64,000 nucleotides of DNA from positions 6,816,501 through 6,880,500 of the forward strand of contig NZ_CP109000.1 in the NCBI RefSeq assembly GCF_036226605.1, written 5' to 3'. The position numbers and the translations under genes are program-made. Source of the DNA: Streptomyces sp. NBC_00704 (GTDB lineage: Bacteria; Actinomycetota; Actinomycetes; Streptomycetales; Streptomycetaceae). Numbering within the stretch: the first letter of the stretch is position 1; every line of letters starts with the position of its first letter. Below the pieces are notes generated by a model that searched no databases, was not told where the DNA came from, and worked only from the letters and a program-made list of their open reading frames with translations. Of this stretch, positions 1 through 8,737 are shown in pieces.

Positions 1-993
1 GTCGCCGGCGTCCGCATCGACTCGGCCGCCCTGCCCGCCAAGGACCCCCGGCTGCCTGACTTCGTCGAGGGCCGCGACCCGCACCCCTACGTGGACCGCG
101 ACGAACTGCACGACGTCTACCGCTCCTGGCGGGCCGTCGCCGACGAGTACGACGCGGTCTTCGTGGGCGAGGTCTGGCTGCCCGACAGCGAGCGCTTCGC
201 CCGCTACCTGCGCCCCGACGAACTGCACACCGCCTTCAACTTCGCCTTCATGACCTGCCCCTGGCAGGCGGACCGGCTGCGCGCCTGCGTCGACGAGACG
301 CTCGCCGAGCACGCGCCCGTCGGCGCCCCCGCCACCTGGGTGCTGTGCAACCACGACGTCACGCGCACGGTCACCCGGTACGGACGCGCCGACACGGCGT
401 TCGACTTCGCCGCGAAGGCCTTCGGCACCCCGACCGACCTCGCTCTCGGCGCCCGCCGGGCCCGGGCCGCGGCCCTGCTGTCGCTGGCCCTGCCCGGAGC
501 CGTCTACGTGTACCAGGGCGAGGAACTCGGGCTGCCCGAGGCCGACGTGCCGGTCGAGCGCATCGTCGACCCCATGCACTTCCGCTCCGACGGGGCCGAC
601 CCCGGCCGCGACGGCTGCCGCATCCCGCTGCCGTGGACGGCCGGGGCGCCCCACGCCGGGTTCGGCCCGGGCCGGGAGCCCTGGCTGCCGCAGCCGGCCG
701 GCTGGGCCTCGTACGCCGTCGACCGGCAGCAGGACGACCCCGGCTCGATGCTCGCCCTCTACCGTGCGGCGATCCGGCTGCGCCCCGTCTTCGGCGGCGA
801 CGCGCCCCTCACCTGGCTGCCCGCCCCCGACGGAGTGCTGGCCTTCAGCCGGGCCGACGGCGTGGTCTGCGCCGTCAACCTCGCCGACGCCCCCTACGCA
901 CCCCCCGCCGCCGCCGAACTCCTCCTCGCCAGCGGTCCGCTGGACGACGAGGGGCGGCTGCCCCAGGACACCGCGGTCTGGCTGCGCCTCTGA
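1..993 (+). CDS. GH13 alpha-glucosidase / oligo-1,6-glucosidase, 3' part (5' end outside window)
   Basis: The reading frame is open from the first base, so the start lies upstream. It carries the later conserved blocks of family GH13: GVRIDSA at bases 7-27 (nucleophile Asp at 19-21), FVGEVWLP with the acid/base Glu at 169-171, and CNHD around 346-357 with the transition-state-stabilising Asp. After the barrel comes a beta domain ending in LPQDTAVWLRL. Such enzymes release glucose from the non-reducing ends of alpha-glucosides, normally in the cytoplasm. A secreted alpha-glucanase gene follows after 49 bp on the same strand, which suggests a shared alpha-glucan utilisation unit. The exact linkage specificity (alpha-1,4 or alpha-1,6) cannot be read from this fragment. 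Confidence 0.88.
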   Translation, partial: VAGVRIDSAALPAKDPRLPDFVEGRDPHPYVDRDELHDVYRSWRAVADEYDAVFVGEVWLPDSERFARYLRPDELHTAFNFAFMTCPWQADRLRACVDETLAEHAPVGAPATWVLCNHDVTRTVTRYGRADTAFDFAAKAFGTPTDLALGARRARAAALLSLALPGAVYVYQGEELGLPEADVPVERIVDPMHFRSDGADPGRDGCRIPLPWTAGAPHAGFGPGREPWLPQPAGWASYAVDRQQDDPGSMLALYRAAIRLRPVFGGDAPLTWLPAPDGVLAFSRADGVVCAVNLADAPYAPPAAAELLLASGPLDDEGRLPQDTAVWLRL

Positions 994-1042
994 GACCGCG
1001 TGCCGCTGTCCCCGCACCCCCACCACGAAGGGACCAGCACAG

Positions 1043-3232
1043 ATGAACATCAACGCCACAGACCGAGCCGTCCCCCGTGCCGTCAGGGGCGTGCCCGCCC
1101 TGCTGGCCGTGGCGCTCGCCGCCGGCCTGCTCGGAGCGACCGCGCCCGCCGCGCACGCGGCCGCCGGGGCCACCCTGCCCTTCACCTCGGTGGAGGCGGA
1201 GACGGCCACCACCGACGGGACGAGGATCGGCCCCGACCACACCCAGGGCACCCTCGCCTCCGAGGCCTCGGGCCGCCGGGCGGTACGGCTCGCCGCGGGC
1301 CGCCGCGTCGAGTTCACCGCACCGGGCCCGGCCAACGCCGTGAACCTCGTGTACAGCGTCCCCGACGGCCGGTCCGGCACCCTCGCCGTCTACGTCAACG
1401 GCGTCCGGCTCGCCCGGACGCTCCCGGTGACGTCGACGTACTCCTACGTGGACACGGGCTGGATCCCCGGCGCGAAGACCCACCACTTCTTCGACGAGGC
1501 ACGGCTGCTGCTCGGCCAGGACGTGCACGCGGGCGACACGGTGGCGTTCGAGGCGACCGACGTCGAGGTCACCGTGGACGTCGCCGACTTCGAGCAGGTC
1601 GCCGCGCCCGCCTCCCGCCCGGCCGGCTCGGTCTCGGTGGTCGACAAGGGCGCCGACCCGAGCGGACAGGGCGACTCCACCCAGGCCTTCCGCGACGCGA
1701 CAGCCGCCGCCCAGGGCAAGGTCGTGTGGATCCCGCCCGGCGACTACCGCCTGACCTCCTCCCTCGGCGGCGTCGAGAACGTGACGCTCCAGGGCGCGGG
1801 CGGCTGGCACTCCGTGGTCCACGCCTCACGCTTCATCGACCAGCCGAACTCGTCCGGCGGAGTGCACATCAAGGACTTCGCCGTCATCGGCGAGGTCACC
1901 GAACGCGTCGACTCCAACCCGGACAACTTCGTCAACGGCTCCCTCGGGCCCGGCAGTTCGGTGTCCGGGATGTGGCTCCAGCACCTCAAGGTCGGACTCT
2001 GGCTGACGGGGAACAACGACGGCCTCGTCGTCGAGGACAACCGCATCCTCGACACCACCGCCGACGGGATCAACCTCAACGGCAACGCCCGGGGAGTCCG
2101 CGTCCGCGACAACTTCCTGCGCAACCAGGGCGACGACTCCCTCGCCATGTGGTCGCTCCACGCCCCGGACACCGACAGCAGCTTCGAGAACAACACCGTC
2201 ACCCAGCCCAACCTGGCCAACGGCATCGCCGTCTACGGCGGGACCGACCTCACCGTCCGGAACAACCTCGTCCTCGACACCAACGCCCTCGGCAGCGGCA
2301 TCGCCATCTCCAACCAGAAGTTCCTCGACCCCTTCTCCCCGCTGGCCGGCACGATCACCGTCGACGGCAACACCCTCGTGCGCACCGGTGCGATGAACCC
2401 GAACTGGAAGCACCCCATGGGCGCGCTGCGCGTCGACTCCTACGACAGCCCGATCGACGCCACGGTGAACATCACCGGCACCACCGTCACCGACAGCCCC
2501 TACAGCGCGTTCGAGTTCGTCTCCGGCGGCGGCCAGGGCCGCCCCGTCAGGAACGTCCACGTCACGGACGCAACGGTGCGCGGCACCGGGACGGTCGTCG
2601 TGCAGGCCGAGGCCCCGGGGGCGGCCGTCCTGCGGAACGTCACCGCGACCGGCGTGGGGGCGGCCGGCGTCTACAACTGCCCCTACCCGGCCGGCTCGGG
2701 CGTCTTCACCCTCACCGACGGCGGCGGCAACTCCGGCTGGGGCACCGTCTGGGCCGACTGCTCCACCTGGCCGCAGCCCGGCCAGGGCAACCCCGACCCC
2801 GGCCCGGACCGCAACCTGGCCGCGGGCCGGCCCGCCACGGCCACCGGCTCGCAGGACGTCCACACCCCCGGCAAGGCCGTGGACGGCGACGCGGGCACCT
2901 ACTGGGAGTCCGCCAACAACGCCTTCCCGCAGGCCTGGACGGTCGACCTCGGCCAGGCACGGGCACTGCGCCGGCTGGTGCTGAAGCTGCCGCCCTCGCC
3001 CGCCTGGGGCGCGCGCACCCAGACGCTGAGCGTGCTGGGCAGCACGGACGGCTCCGCGTACACGACGGTGGTCCCCTCGCAGGGCCACCGGTTCGACCCG
3101 GCGACCGGCAACACCGTCACCGTGCCGCTGCCCGCCAGCACGAACCTGCGCTTCCTGCGGCTCCAGGTGACCGCCAACACCGGCTGGCCGGCCGGGCAGT
3201 TCAGCGAGGTGGAGGCCTACACGACACCGTGA
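1043..3232 (+). CDS. Secreted GH87-type alpha-1,3-glucanase / mycodextranase with CBM35-like and F5/8 type C domains
   Basis: 729 residues. The ATG at 1043 is chosen because it opens a clear signal peptide (MNINATDRAV, hydrophobic core to about residue 33, AHA|A cleavage near 38); frame upstream of it is shadow. Residues about 45-190 look like a CBM35-type sugar-binding module. Residues about 200-580 form a parallel beta-helix with DGINLNGN and QGDDSLAMWS, which correspond to the catalytic Asp region of GH87 alpha-1,3-glucanases. Residues about 590-729 (NLAAGRPATATG onward) are a discoidin/F5-8C (CBM32) module. GH87 enzymes act outside the cell on alpha-1,3-glucan (mutan, fungal wall) or nigeran. 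The preceding alpha-glucosidase would take the released oligosaccharides. A GH28-like pectinase is the less likely alternative. Confidence 0.82.
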   Translation: MNINATDRAVPRAVRGVPALLAVALAAGLLGATAPAAHAAAGATLPFTSVEAETATTDGTRIGPDHTQGTLASEASGRRAVRLAAGRRVEFTAPGPANAVNLVYSVPDGRSGTLAVYVNGVRLARTLPVTSTYSYVDTGWIPGAKTHHFFDEARLLLGQDVHAGDTVAFEATDVEVTVDVADFEQVAAPASRPAGSVSVVDKGADPSGQGDSTQAFRDATAAAQGKVVWIPPGDYRLTSSLGGVENVTLQGAGGWHSVVHASRFIDQPNSSGGVHIKDFAVIGEVTERVDSNPDNFVNGSLGPGSSVSGMWLQHLKVGLWLTGNNDGLVVEDNRILDTTADGINLNGNARGVRVRDNFLRNQGDDSLAMWSLHAPDTDSSFENNTVTQPNLANGIAVYGGTDLTVRNNLVLDTNALGSGIAISNQKFLDPFSPLAGTITVDGNTLVRTGAMNPNWKHPMGALRVDSYDSPIDATVNITGTTVTDSPYSAFEFVSGGGQGRPVRNVHVTDATVRGTGTVVVQAEAPGAAVLRNVTATGVGAAGVYNCPYPAGSGVFTLTDGGGNSGWGTVWADCSTWPQPGQGNPDPGPDRNLAAGRPATATGSQDVHTPGKAVDGDAGTYWESANNAFPQAWTVDLGQARALRRLVLKLPPSPAWGARTQTLSVLGSTDGSAYTTVVPSQGHRFDPATGNTVTVPLPASTNLRFLRLQVTANTGWPAGQFSEVEAYTTP

Positions 3233-3415
3233 GCCGGCCCGCGGGCGCCCCGCGCCGCGCCGTCCCGTAGGGGCCGCGCGCCGCACCGTCCGGACCTCCG
3301 CCCGAAGGCGGGGCCGGCCGGGAGGCGCGCGGCTCGCGCCTGCCCGGGACCGCTCGGTCGTGCGCCCGCGTGCGCGCCGGGGTGGGCGGGCCGGGGTGGG
3401 CGGGCCGTCCCGCAG

Positions 3416-4360
3416 TCACAGGTCCAGCACGAGCCGCTTCCCCCGGCACCGGGACACACAGATCATCATCGTCTCCCCGGCCTCCCGCTCCTCGTCGCTG
3501 AGCACGCTGTCCCGGTGCTCCGGAGTGCCGTCCAGCACGTCGGTCTCACAGGTGCCGCAGGTTCCCTCGGTGCAGGAGTAGAGCACCTGGACGCCCGCCG
3601 CCCGCACCGCGTCCAGCACGGAGACGCCCGGCGCGACGGTGAGAGTACGGCCGCTGCGCGCCAGCTCGACCTGGAACCCGCCGTCGGAGGAGGCCGGTTG
3701 CTCCTGGGCCTGGAACCGCTCGATCCGGAGCACGTCGGCCGGGCACCGCTTCTGCACCGCGTCCAGCAGCGGGCCGGGGCCGCAGCAGTAGACCAGGGCG
3801 TCCCCGGGCAGTGCGTCGAGCACCGGCCCGAGGTCGAGCAGCCCCGTCTCGTCCTGCGGGGCCACGGTGACCCGGTCGCCGTGGACCGCGAGCTCCGCGG
3901 TGAAGGCCATGGAGGCGCGGGTGCGGCCGCCGTAGAGCAGGCTCCAGTCGGCGCCCGCCGCCTCGGCGGCCGCCACCATCGGCAGCAGGGGAGTGATCCC
4001 GATGCCGCCCGCGATGAAGCGGTACCGGGGCGCCGGGCGCAGGGCGAAGTGGTTGCGCGGGCCGCGCACCGCGACCTTGTCGCCCTGCCTCACCTGCTCG
4101 TGCACATGGGCGGACCCGCCCCGCCCGTCCGTCTCGCGCAGCACCGCGATCCGCCAGGCGGTGCGGTCGGCCGGGTCGCCGCACAGCGAGTACTGCCGTT
4201 CCAGTCCCGGCCCGAGGACGACGTCGACGTGCGCGCCGGGCTCCCAGACGGGCAGCGGCTCGACCAGAGGATGGCGCAGGGTGAGGGCGAGCACCCCCTC
4301 GGCCGCGAACTCCCGCCGCTCGACGACCAGTTCGACCCCGCTGGCGTACATCTCGCTCAT
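3416..4360 (-). CDS. vanB: Phthalate-dioxygenase-reductase-type ferredoxin oxidoreductase (VanB-like)
   Basis: 314 residues in the order typical of class IA oxygenase reductases: an FMN/FAD barrel with RQYSLCGDP, an NAD-binding fold with GGIGITPLLPM, and a C-terminal plant-type [2Fe-2S] ferredoxin with Cys-x4-Cys-x2-Cys (YSCTEGTCGTC) and a distal Cys (MMICVSR). It passes electrons from NAD(P)H to a Rieske oxygenase. The ATG at 4360 overlaps by ATGA the stop of a 57-residue gene, which in turn overlaps the oxygenase gene, so the three are one translationally coupled operon. The symbol rests on the VanA-like partner; reductases of other aromatic demethylases look alike. Confidence 0.8.
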   Translation of the reverse strand: MSEMYASGVELVVERREFAAEGVLALTLRHPLVEPLPVWEPGAHVDVVLGPGLERQYSLCGDPADRTAWRIAVLRETDGRGGSAHVHEQVRQGDKVAVRGPRNHFALRPAPRYRFIAGGIGITPLLPMVAAAEAAGADWSLLYGGRTRASMAFTAELAVHGDRVTVAPQDETGLLDLGPVLDALPGDALVYCCGPGPLLDAVQKRCPADVLRIERFQAQEQPASSDGGFQVELARSGRTLTVAPGVSVLDAVRAAGVQVLYSCTEGTCGTCETDVLDGTPEHRDSVLSDEEREAGETMMICVSRCRGKRLVLDL

Positions 4361-4530
4361 GAGGCGTTCCCCCGCGGCGGGTGTCCGTCGGGGTGGCCGA
4401 GCATCCACTCCCACATCTCGACCGGGTCCTGCGAGGCGTGCTCGGCGCCGCAGTGGCAGGTGCCGTGCAGGACGTCCGTGCCCGGCAGCCAGTCGACGCG
4501 GTAGACCTCGCCGGTGTCGCCGCTGCTCAC
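4357..4530 (-). CDS. 57-residue Cys/His-containing protein coupled between the oxygenase and reductase genes
   Basis: GTG at 4530 overlaps the oxygenase stop (GTGA) and its own TGA overlaps the reductase ATG (ATGA), so both borders are 4-bp overlaps and the frame is in a fully coupled operon. The product reads MSSGDTGEVYRVDWLPGTD at its start, then GTCHCGAEHASQDPVEMWEWM and ends in GHPPRGNAS. It has a CHC pair and three further His residues, no signal peptide and no membrane segment. I do not recognise a family. The Cys/His content and the position suggest a metal-binding or assembly helper for the Rieske system, but that is inference. Confidence 0.7.
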   Translation of the reverse strand: MSSGDTGEVYRVDWLPGTDVLHGTCHCGAEHASQDPVEMWEWMLGHPDGHPPRGNAS

Positions 4531-5594
4531 GAGACCTTCTCCACCGGCTTGTCGCCCTCCTCCACGAGCCGGGCGAGGATGCGGCGGGCGGCCAGGCCGC
4601 CGGTGTCGATGTTGATGCTCAGCTCCTGGTACCCGGCACGCTCCGAACCGAGCGTGCGCTGAAGGAGGTTGAGCGCGTCGACGTCCTGCATGACCACGGT
4701 GTGGTTGTTGCCCCGGAGGAACTCGGTGACCTCCTCGTCGTCCGTCGCCCAGTCCCGCGAGACCATCCAGAAGTCGTAGACCCTGCCGTCGGCGGACGGC
4801 GTGATGGCGTAGGTGATCTCGGTGTGGAAGCCGTTCGGGTCGCTGCCGTCTGCCTCGGGCAGGACGCCCACCGGTGCGATGCGGCTGTGCAGCAGGTACA
4901 GGCAGGGGGCGTGGTACTCGATGTCCTGCCAGCGGGTGATCCGCCCCTGGATGCCGGTGGAGCGGGCGTAGAACGGCGGGCACTCGGCGTCGTCCATGTG
5001 CCGGCTGACCCGCACGATGCCCGCGCCCTCGTCGACCTCGGTGGTGATCGGCGTCTCGGCGACCTCCGGGGTGCCGATGTACCCGCCGTGCAGATACGTC
5101 TCGTGGGAGAGGTCGAGGAGGTTGTCGACGAGCAGCCCGTAGTCGGCGTCGACGGGCTCCATGCCGCGCACGGTCGTCCAGCCGGGGGAGTCGAGGTGCC
5201 GGGCGCGCGGGACGGTCCCCGGGTCGGCGAGGGCGGGGTCGCCGATCCAGACCCACACCAGGGAGTCCTGTTCGACGACCGGATAGGCGGCCACCCGCGC
5301 GGTGCGCGGGACGCGCTTCTGGCCCGGCACGTACACACAGGCGCCGGTGGAGTCGTACGTGAAGCCGTGGTAGCCGCAGACGACGCGGTCGCCGTCGAGG
5401 CGGCTCTCGGAGAGCGGGAACCTGCGGTGCACACACCGGTCGTGCAGCACCACGGGCGTGCCGTCCTCCTCCGTGCGGTAGAGGACGAGCGGCTCACCGA
5501 GCACCGTCCGGCCGAGCAGCTCCTCGCGTCCGACCTCCTGACTGTAGGCGGCGACGTACCACTGGTTCCTGGCGAATGCGGTGGTGTGCGGCAT
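4527..5594 (-). CDS. vanA: Rieske non-heme iron oxygenase, VanA-like aromatic O-demethylase
   Basis: 355 residues. N-terminal Rieske [2Fe-2S] centre Cys-x-His ... Cys-x2-His is seen as DRCVHRR and VVCGYHG (residues about 48-72). The mononuclear iron site is DNLLDLSHETYLHGG, with His-x4-His, nearly the VanA signature. VanA takes the O-methyl group off vanillate, giving protocatechuate and formaldehyde, using electrons from VanB. ATG at 5594 precedes MPHTTAFARNQWYV, the usual VanA-type N-terminus; the open frame upstream is not coding-like. First gene of the vanA-small ORF-vanB operon, divergent from the scramblase-like gene. The substrate could be another methoxy- or amino-aromatic. The protocatechuate operon 8 kb away fits vanillate. 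Confidence 0.78.
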   Translation of the reverse strand: MPHTTAFARNQWYVAAYSQEVGREELLGRTVLGEPLVLYRTEEDGTPVVLHDRCVHRRFPLSESRLDGDRVVCGYHGFTYDSTGACVYVPGQKRVPRTARVAAYPVVEQDSLVWVWIGDPALADPGTVPRARHLDSPGWTTVRGMEPVDADYGLLVDNLLDLSHETYLHGGYIGTPEVAETPITTEVDEGAGIVRVSRHMDDAECPPFYARSTGIQGRITRWQDIEYHAPCLYLLHSRIAPVGVLPEADGSDPNGFHTEITYAITPSADGRVYDFWMVSRDWATDDEEVTEFLRGNNHTVVMQDVDALNLLQRTLGSERAGYQELSINIDTGGLAARRILARLVEEGDKPVEKVS

Positions 5595-5781
5595 GGCGGT
5601 TCCCGTCCCTGTCGGCGGGGCGTCCTTGCCCCGCGTGCCGTGGTCGGACTCAGGTTCCTGACGGCCGCGGCCGGCGCGCAAGACGGCTTCTGTCAGGCGG
5701 AAGCGTCTCTGCTCGGGAGGGGAGGCCCGCTGACGGGTGGGGGCGGTCGGGCGTCGGGCGGGCGCGGGATAGTGTGCCCCG

Positions 5782-6600
5782 GTGACCACGCATTCGAACA
5801 CACCTTCAGGCTGGTACCCGGACCCGCACGGGGCCTCCCGGACCATGCGCTACTGGGACGGCGTCCAGTGGACCGAGCAGACCCGCGCCGAGGGCCCGGG
5901 GGAGGGCGCGCCGCAGGTGCCGCCGCAGCCGGGGCCGGACCACCGGGTGCAGAGCCAGGTGCAGCAGCAGGCCGGGGTCGCGCCGAGCGGCCCCGGCGGC
6001 GGCACGCTCTTCAGCGAGCCGGTGCTGGTGGTGAACCAGAAGGCCAAGCTGATCGAGCTGACCAACGAGTACAAGGTCATGGACCAGCAGGGCAACCAGC
6101 TCGGCTCGGTGGTCCAGGTCGGCCAGAGCATGCTGCGCAAGATCGTCCGCTTCCTTGCCAGCATCGACCAGTACCTGACGCAGCGTCTGGAGATCCGGGA
6201 CGCCCACGGCCACCCCGTGCTGCTGCTGACCCGGCCGGCGAAGATATTCAAGTCCAGGGTGATCGTCACCCGCCCGGACGGACAGCCGGTCGGCGAGATC
6301 GTCCAGCAGAACGTGTTCGGGAAGATCAACTTCGCGATCAACGCGGACGGCCGGCAGGTCGGCGCGATCAAGGCGGAGAACTGGCGGGCCTGGAACTTCG
6401 CGATCGTCGACCACGCGGACAACGAGGTCGCCCGGATCACCAAGACCTGGGAAGGCCTCGCCAAGACGATGTTCACCACCGCGGACAACTACGTGCTTCA
6501 GATCCACTACCAGCTGCCCGAGCCCCTGTTGAGCCTGGTCGTCGCCACGGCCCTGACCGTGGACACCGCGCTCAAGCAGGACGCGCGCGGCCTGGGCTGA
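5782..6600 (+). CDS. DUF2510 / phospholipid scramblase-related (LURP-one-like) protein
   Basis: 272 residues. The N-terminus GWYPDPHGASRTMRYWDG is a DUF2510 motif, a short domain common on actinobacterial membrane or secreted proteins. After a Gln/Pro-rich linker, residues about 75-265 form a scramblase/LURP-one beta-barrel fold beginning LFSEPVLVVNQKAKLIELT. The C-terminal helix (LLSLVVATALTVDTAL) is hydrophobic. Bacterial members have no settled function; lipid binding is only inferred. The GTG start at 5782 places the DUF2510 motif at the very N-terminus, as usual. It is transcribed away from the vanA operon. Confidence 0.8.
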   Translation: MTTHSNTPSGWYPDPHGASRTMRYWDGVQWTEQTRAEGPGEGAPQVPPQPGPDHRVQSQVQQQAGVAPSGPGGGTLFSEPVLVVNQKAKLIELTNEYKVMDQQGNQLGSVVQVGQSMLRKIVRFLASIDQYLTQRLEIRDAHGHPVLLLTRPAKIFKSRVIVTRPDGQPVGEIVQQNVFGKINFAINADGRQVGAIKAENWRAWNFAIVDHADNEVARITKTWEGLAKTMFTTADNYVLQIHYQLPEPLLSLVVATALTVDTALKQDARGLG

Positions 6601-6655
6601 CCCGCCCCGCCCGGTCCGGGGCGCACGCAGCGGCCTCGCGCCGCGCCGTGCGGCG

Positions 6656-6689
6656 CAGGGGCCGTCCTCCTCCGGGAGGGCGGCCCCTG
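6656..6689. terminator. Strong hairpin between convergent genes
   Basis: Arms 6656-6670 and 6675-6689 pair at 14 of 15 positions around a 4-base loop. It lies between the stop of the scramblase-like gene (6600) and the stop of the opposing permease gene (6700), so it can serve both transcripts. As often in Streptomyces there is no U-tract. Confidence 0.7.
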
Positions 6690-6699
6690 CGTGCGTGCC

Positions 6700-7695
6700 C
6701 TACAACGGGGTCAGGTGCTCGGGACCGTTCGCGGGCCGCGGCAGCAGGGCGGGTTCGGCCGAGGCGGTCTCCGGCCTCAGGGCCAGCACCGCCGCGACCG
6801 GATGGTCCTCGTCGTCCATGGCCGGACGGTCCTCGTGGTCGACGACCGGACGGTCCTCGTGGTCGGCGGCCGCCGGGTGCGGAGCGGCCCGCGACAGCAG
6901 CACCACGCCCCGGCCCGCCAGCCCCGCGCCCGTCAGCGCGAGCAGTATTCCGGCCGGTCCGCCCTGGAGCCGCTCGCCCAGCAGCGCGAGTCCTATCGCG
7001 GCGGCGGCCACCGGGTTGGCGAGGGTGACCATCGCCAGGGGGGCGCCGAGGCCGTCGCGGTAGGCGGTCTGCGACAGCAGCAGTCCGCCCGTGGCGAAGG
7101 CCGCGACCAGCAGCGTCACCCCGATCACCCGCGGGCTCAGCGGCGAGCCCGAGGGATCCGTGGCGGCCACCGTCACGGTCTGGGTGAGCGCCGAGGCGAC
7201 GCCCGAGGCGAAGCCGGAGGCGGTCGCGTGCCGCAGTCCGGGCCTGGCGCCGCGCCGGGCCAGCGCCCCGATCAGCGCGGCCGTCGCTCCCGCCACCGCG
7301 ACGGCCTCGGGCAGGCTCAGCACGTCCTCGGGGGCCGGGCCGGAGGCCGTGACCAGGATCGCGGCCAGACCGGCCAGCGTGAGGGCGGTGCCCCGCCACT
7401 CGGCGGTGCTCACCCGCCGCCCGGCCATCCGTGCGCCCATCGGGACCGCCGCGACCAGCGTGAGCGCGCCCAGCGGCTGCACCACCGTCAGGGGGCCGTA
7501 CTTGAGGGCGACGACGTGCAGCAGCGCGGCGCCGGCGTTCAGCCCCACCGACCACCACCACGCCCCGTTGCCGAGCAGCCGCAGCAGGCCCGTGCCGGGA
7601 TGCCGGGACGCCAGCCGCTCCTGGGCGACGGCGGCGGCCGCGTAGGCGACGGCCGAGAAGAGGGACAGGACGACGGCGACCAGCGTGGCGTTCAC
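6700..7695 (-). CDS. DMT-superfamily permease (EamA-like), about ten membrane segments
   Basis: 331 residues, almost entirely hydrophobic helices from NATLVAVVLSLFSAVAYAAAAV to ILLALTGAGLAGRGVVLL, with the internal two-fold EamA repeat pattern; the last 45 residues are a hydrophilic tail rich in Asp and His. The tail repeats a short pattern (DHEDRPVVDHEDRP, then AMDDEDHPV). The GTG at 7695 overlaps the stop of the upstream phosphatase gene (GTGA), so the two are co-translated. DMT permeases export metabolites, drugs or amino acids; nothing here identifies a substrate. The acidic His-rich tail could bind metal or be a simple linker. Confidence 0.82.
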   Translation of the reverse strand: MNATLVAVVLSLFSAVAYAAAAVAQERLASRHPGTGLLRLLGNGAWWWSVGLNAGAALLHVVALKYGPLTVVQPLGALTLVAAVPMGARMAGRRVSTAEWRGTALTLAGLAAILVTASGPAPEDVLSLPEAVAVAGATAALIGALARRGARPGLRHATASGFASGVASALTQTVTVAATDPSGSPLSPRVIGVTLLVAAFATGGLLLSQTAYRDGLGAPLAMVTLANPVAAAAIGLALLGERLQGGPAGILLALTGAGLAGRGVVLLSRAAPHPAAADHEDRPVVDHEDRPAMDDEDHPVAAVLALRPETASAEPALLPRPANGPEHLTPL

Positions 7696-8492
7696 CGGCC
7701 CGCTCCGACCAGGACCGGCGTCGCGTCGGCCGGGACGGGGGCGGGCGCCCCGCGTCCGACGCCGGCGGCCGTGCGCCGGGGGGCGCGGATCAGGGCGAGC
7801 GCCGCGCCGAGCAGGACGCCCGCCGCGACCGCGTCGAGCCAGTAGTGGTTCGCGGTGCCCACGATCACCAGCAGGGTCAGCAGCGGATGCAGCAGCCACA
7901 GCCAGCGCCGGCGCGACCGGGTGGCGGCTATCAGGCCGATCGCGACCATCAGGGCCCAGCCGAAGTGCAGCGACGGCATCGCCGCGAACTGGTTGGACAG
8001 CTGGTCCGTCTGTGGCGGGCCGTACACCGACGGTCCGTAGACCCGCGCGGTGTCGACCAGTCCGGTCGCCGCCAGCATCCGCGGCGGGGCCAGCGGGAAC
8101 GCCAGGTGCAGGGCCAGGGCGGCGGCGGTGACCGCCGTCAGCGCCCGGCGCGCCCAGAGGTAGTGCGCCGGACGGCGCAGGTAGAGCCAGACCAGGAACG
8201 CCAGCGTGGCGGGGAAGTGCACGGTGGCGTAGTAGGTGTTCGCGACCTGTGCCAGGCCGTCCCCGTGCAGCAGCAGCGACTGCACCGTGCCTTCGTCGGG
8301 CAGCCGCAGCCACCGTTCGAGGCGCCACACGTCATGGGCGTCGCGGAAGGCCTCGCCGGTGTGGCCGGCGACGAGCTGCCGCCCCAGCTTGTAGACGAGG
8401 AAGAGCCCCGCGACAAGCAGGAGTTCGCGGACTACGGGCGGCCTGGCCGGTGTGGCCGGCCCCGCTTCTGCAGGCTCGGTGCGGGCATTCAT
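7692..8492 (-). CDS. PAP2-superfamily membrane phosphatase (AUR1/inositol-phosphoceramide-synthase-like)
   Basis: 266 residues with five or six membrane helices. The PAP2 catalytic motifs are seen as MPSLHFGWAL (C2, His) and ANHYWLDAVAAG (C3, His and Asp). The AUR1-like spacing fits the PAP2_3 subgroup, which acts on lipid phosphates or transfers phospho-alcohols. The ATG at 8492 (MNARTEPAE) is chosen because the longer frame upstream runs through the operator repeats. It is the first gene of a two-gene operon with the DMT permease and is divergent from a TetR gene across a repeat array, so TetR control is likely. Confidence 0.82.
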   Translation of the reverse strand: MNARTEPAEAGPATPARPPVVRELLLVAGLFLVYKLGRQLVAGHTGEAFRDAHDVWRLERWLRLPDEGTVQSLLLHGDGLAQVANTYYATVHFPATLAFLVWLYLRRPAHYLWARRALTAVTAAALALHLAFPLAPPRMLAATGLVDTARVYGPSVYGPPQTDQLSNQFAAMPSLHFGWALMVAIGLIAATRSRRRWLWLLHPLLTLLVIVGTANHYWLDAVAAGVLLGAALALIRAPRRTAAGVGRGAPAPVPADATPVLVGAGR

Positions 8493-8560
8493 CCCCCGGC
8501 CCCTTCGCTGACGGTGTGGTGCGGTGGGCGGTGCCGCCGGGCTCGTGACTCGTGCATGCA

Positions 8561-8640
8561 CCATCGATACGATGTCGTACCGATACGCCAGTGTACCGAT
8601 ACGAAGGCGTACCGGTACACTGGCGTATCGATTGATGTGC
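8561..8640. promoter_or_regulatory. 16-bp-phased operator array with an 18-bp perfect inverted repeat
   Basis: GTACC recurs at 8577, 8593 and 8609 and GATACG at 8566, 8582 and 8598, all exactly 16 bp apart; 8625-8640 is a more diverged copy beginning GTATCGATTG. Overlaid on this, 8581-8598 (CGATACGCCAGTGTACCG) and 8613-8630 are exact reverse complements with a 14-bp spacer. The array sits between the divergent PAP2 and TetR genes and most likely is the TetR operator cluster. Confidence 0.75.
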
Positions 8641-8737
8641 GCCACACTGGAGACCGGGCTCATCCGGACCCCCCGGACCCCCGGCGCACCGGCCGGAGCG
8701 ACCGGCCCGAGCCGAAGCGGACCAGGAGGAAGAGCAG

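Noticed and set aside
3993..7028. 1,011-codon plus-strand frame over the vanA region
   Set aside because: Shadow of the minus-strand van-like operon and of the scramblase-like gene in another frame; low-complexity Arg/Pro composition.
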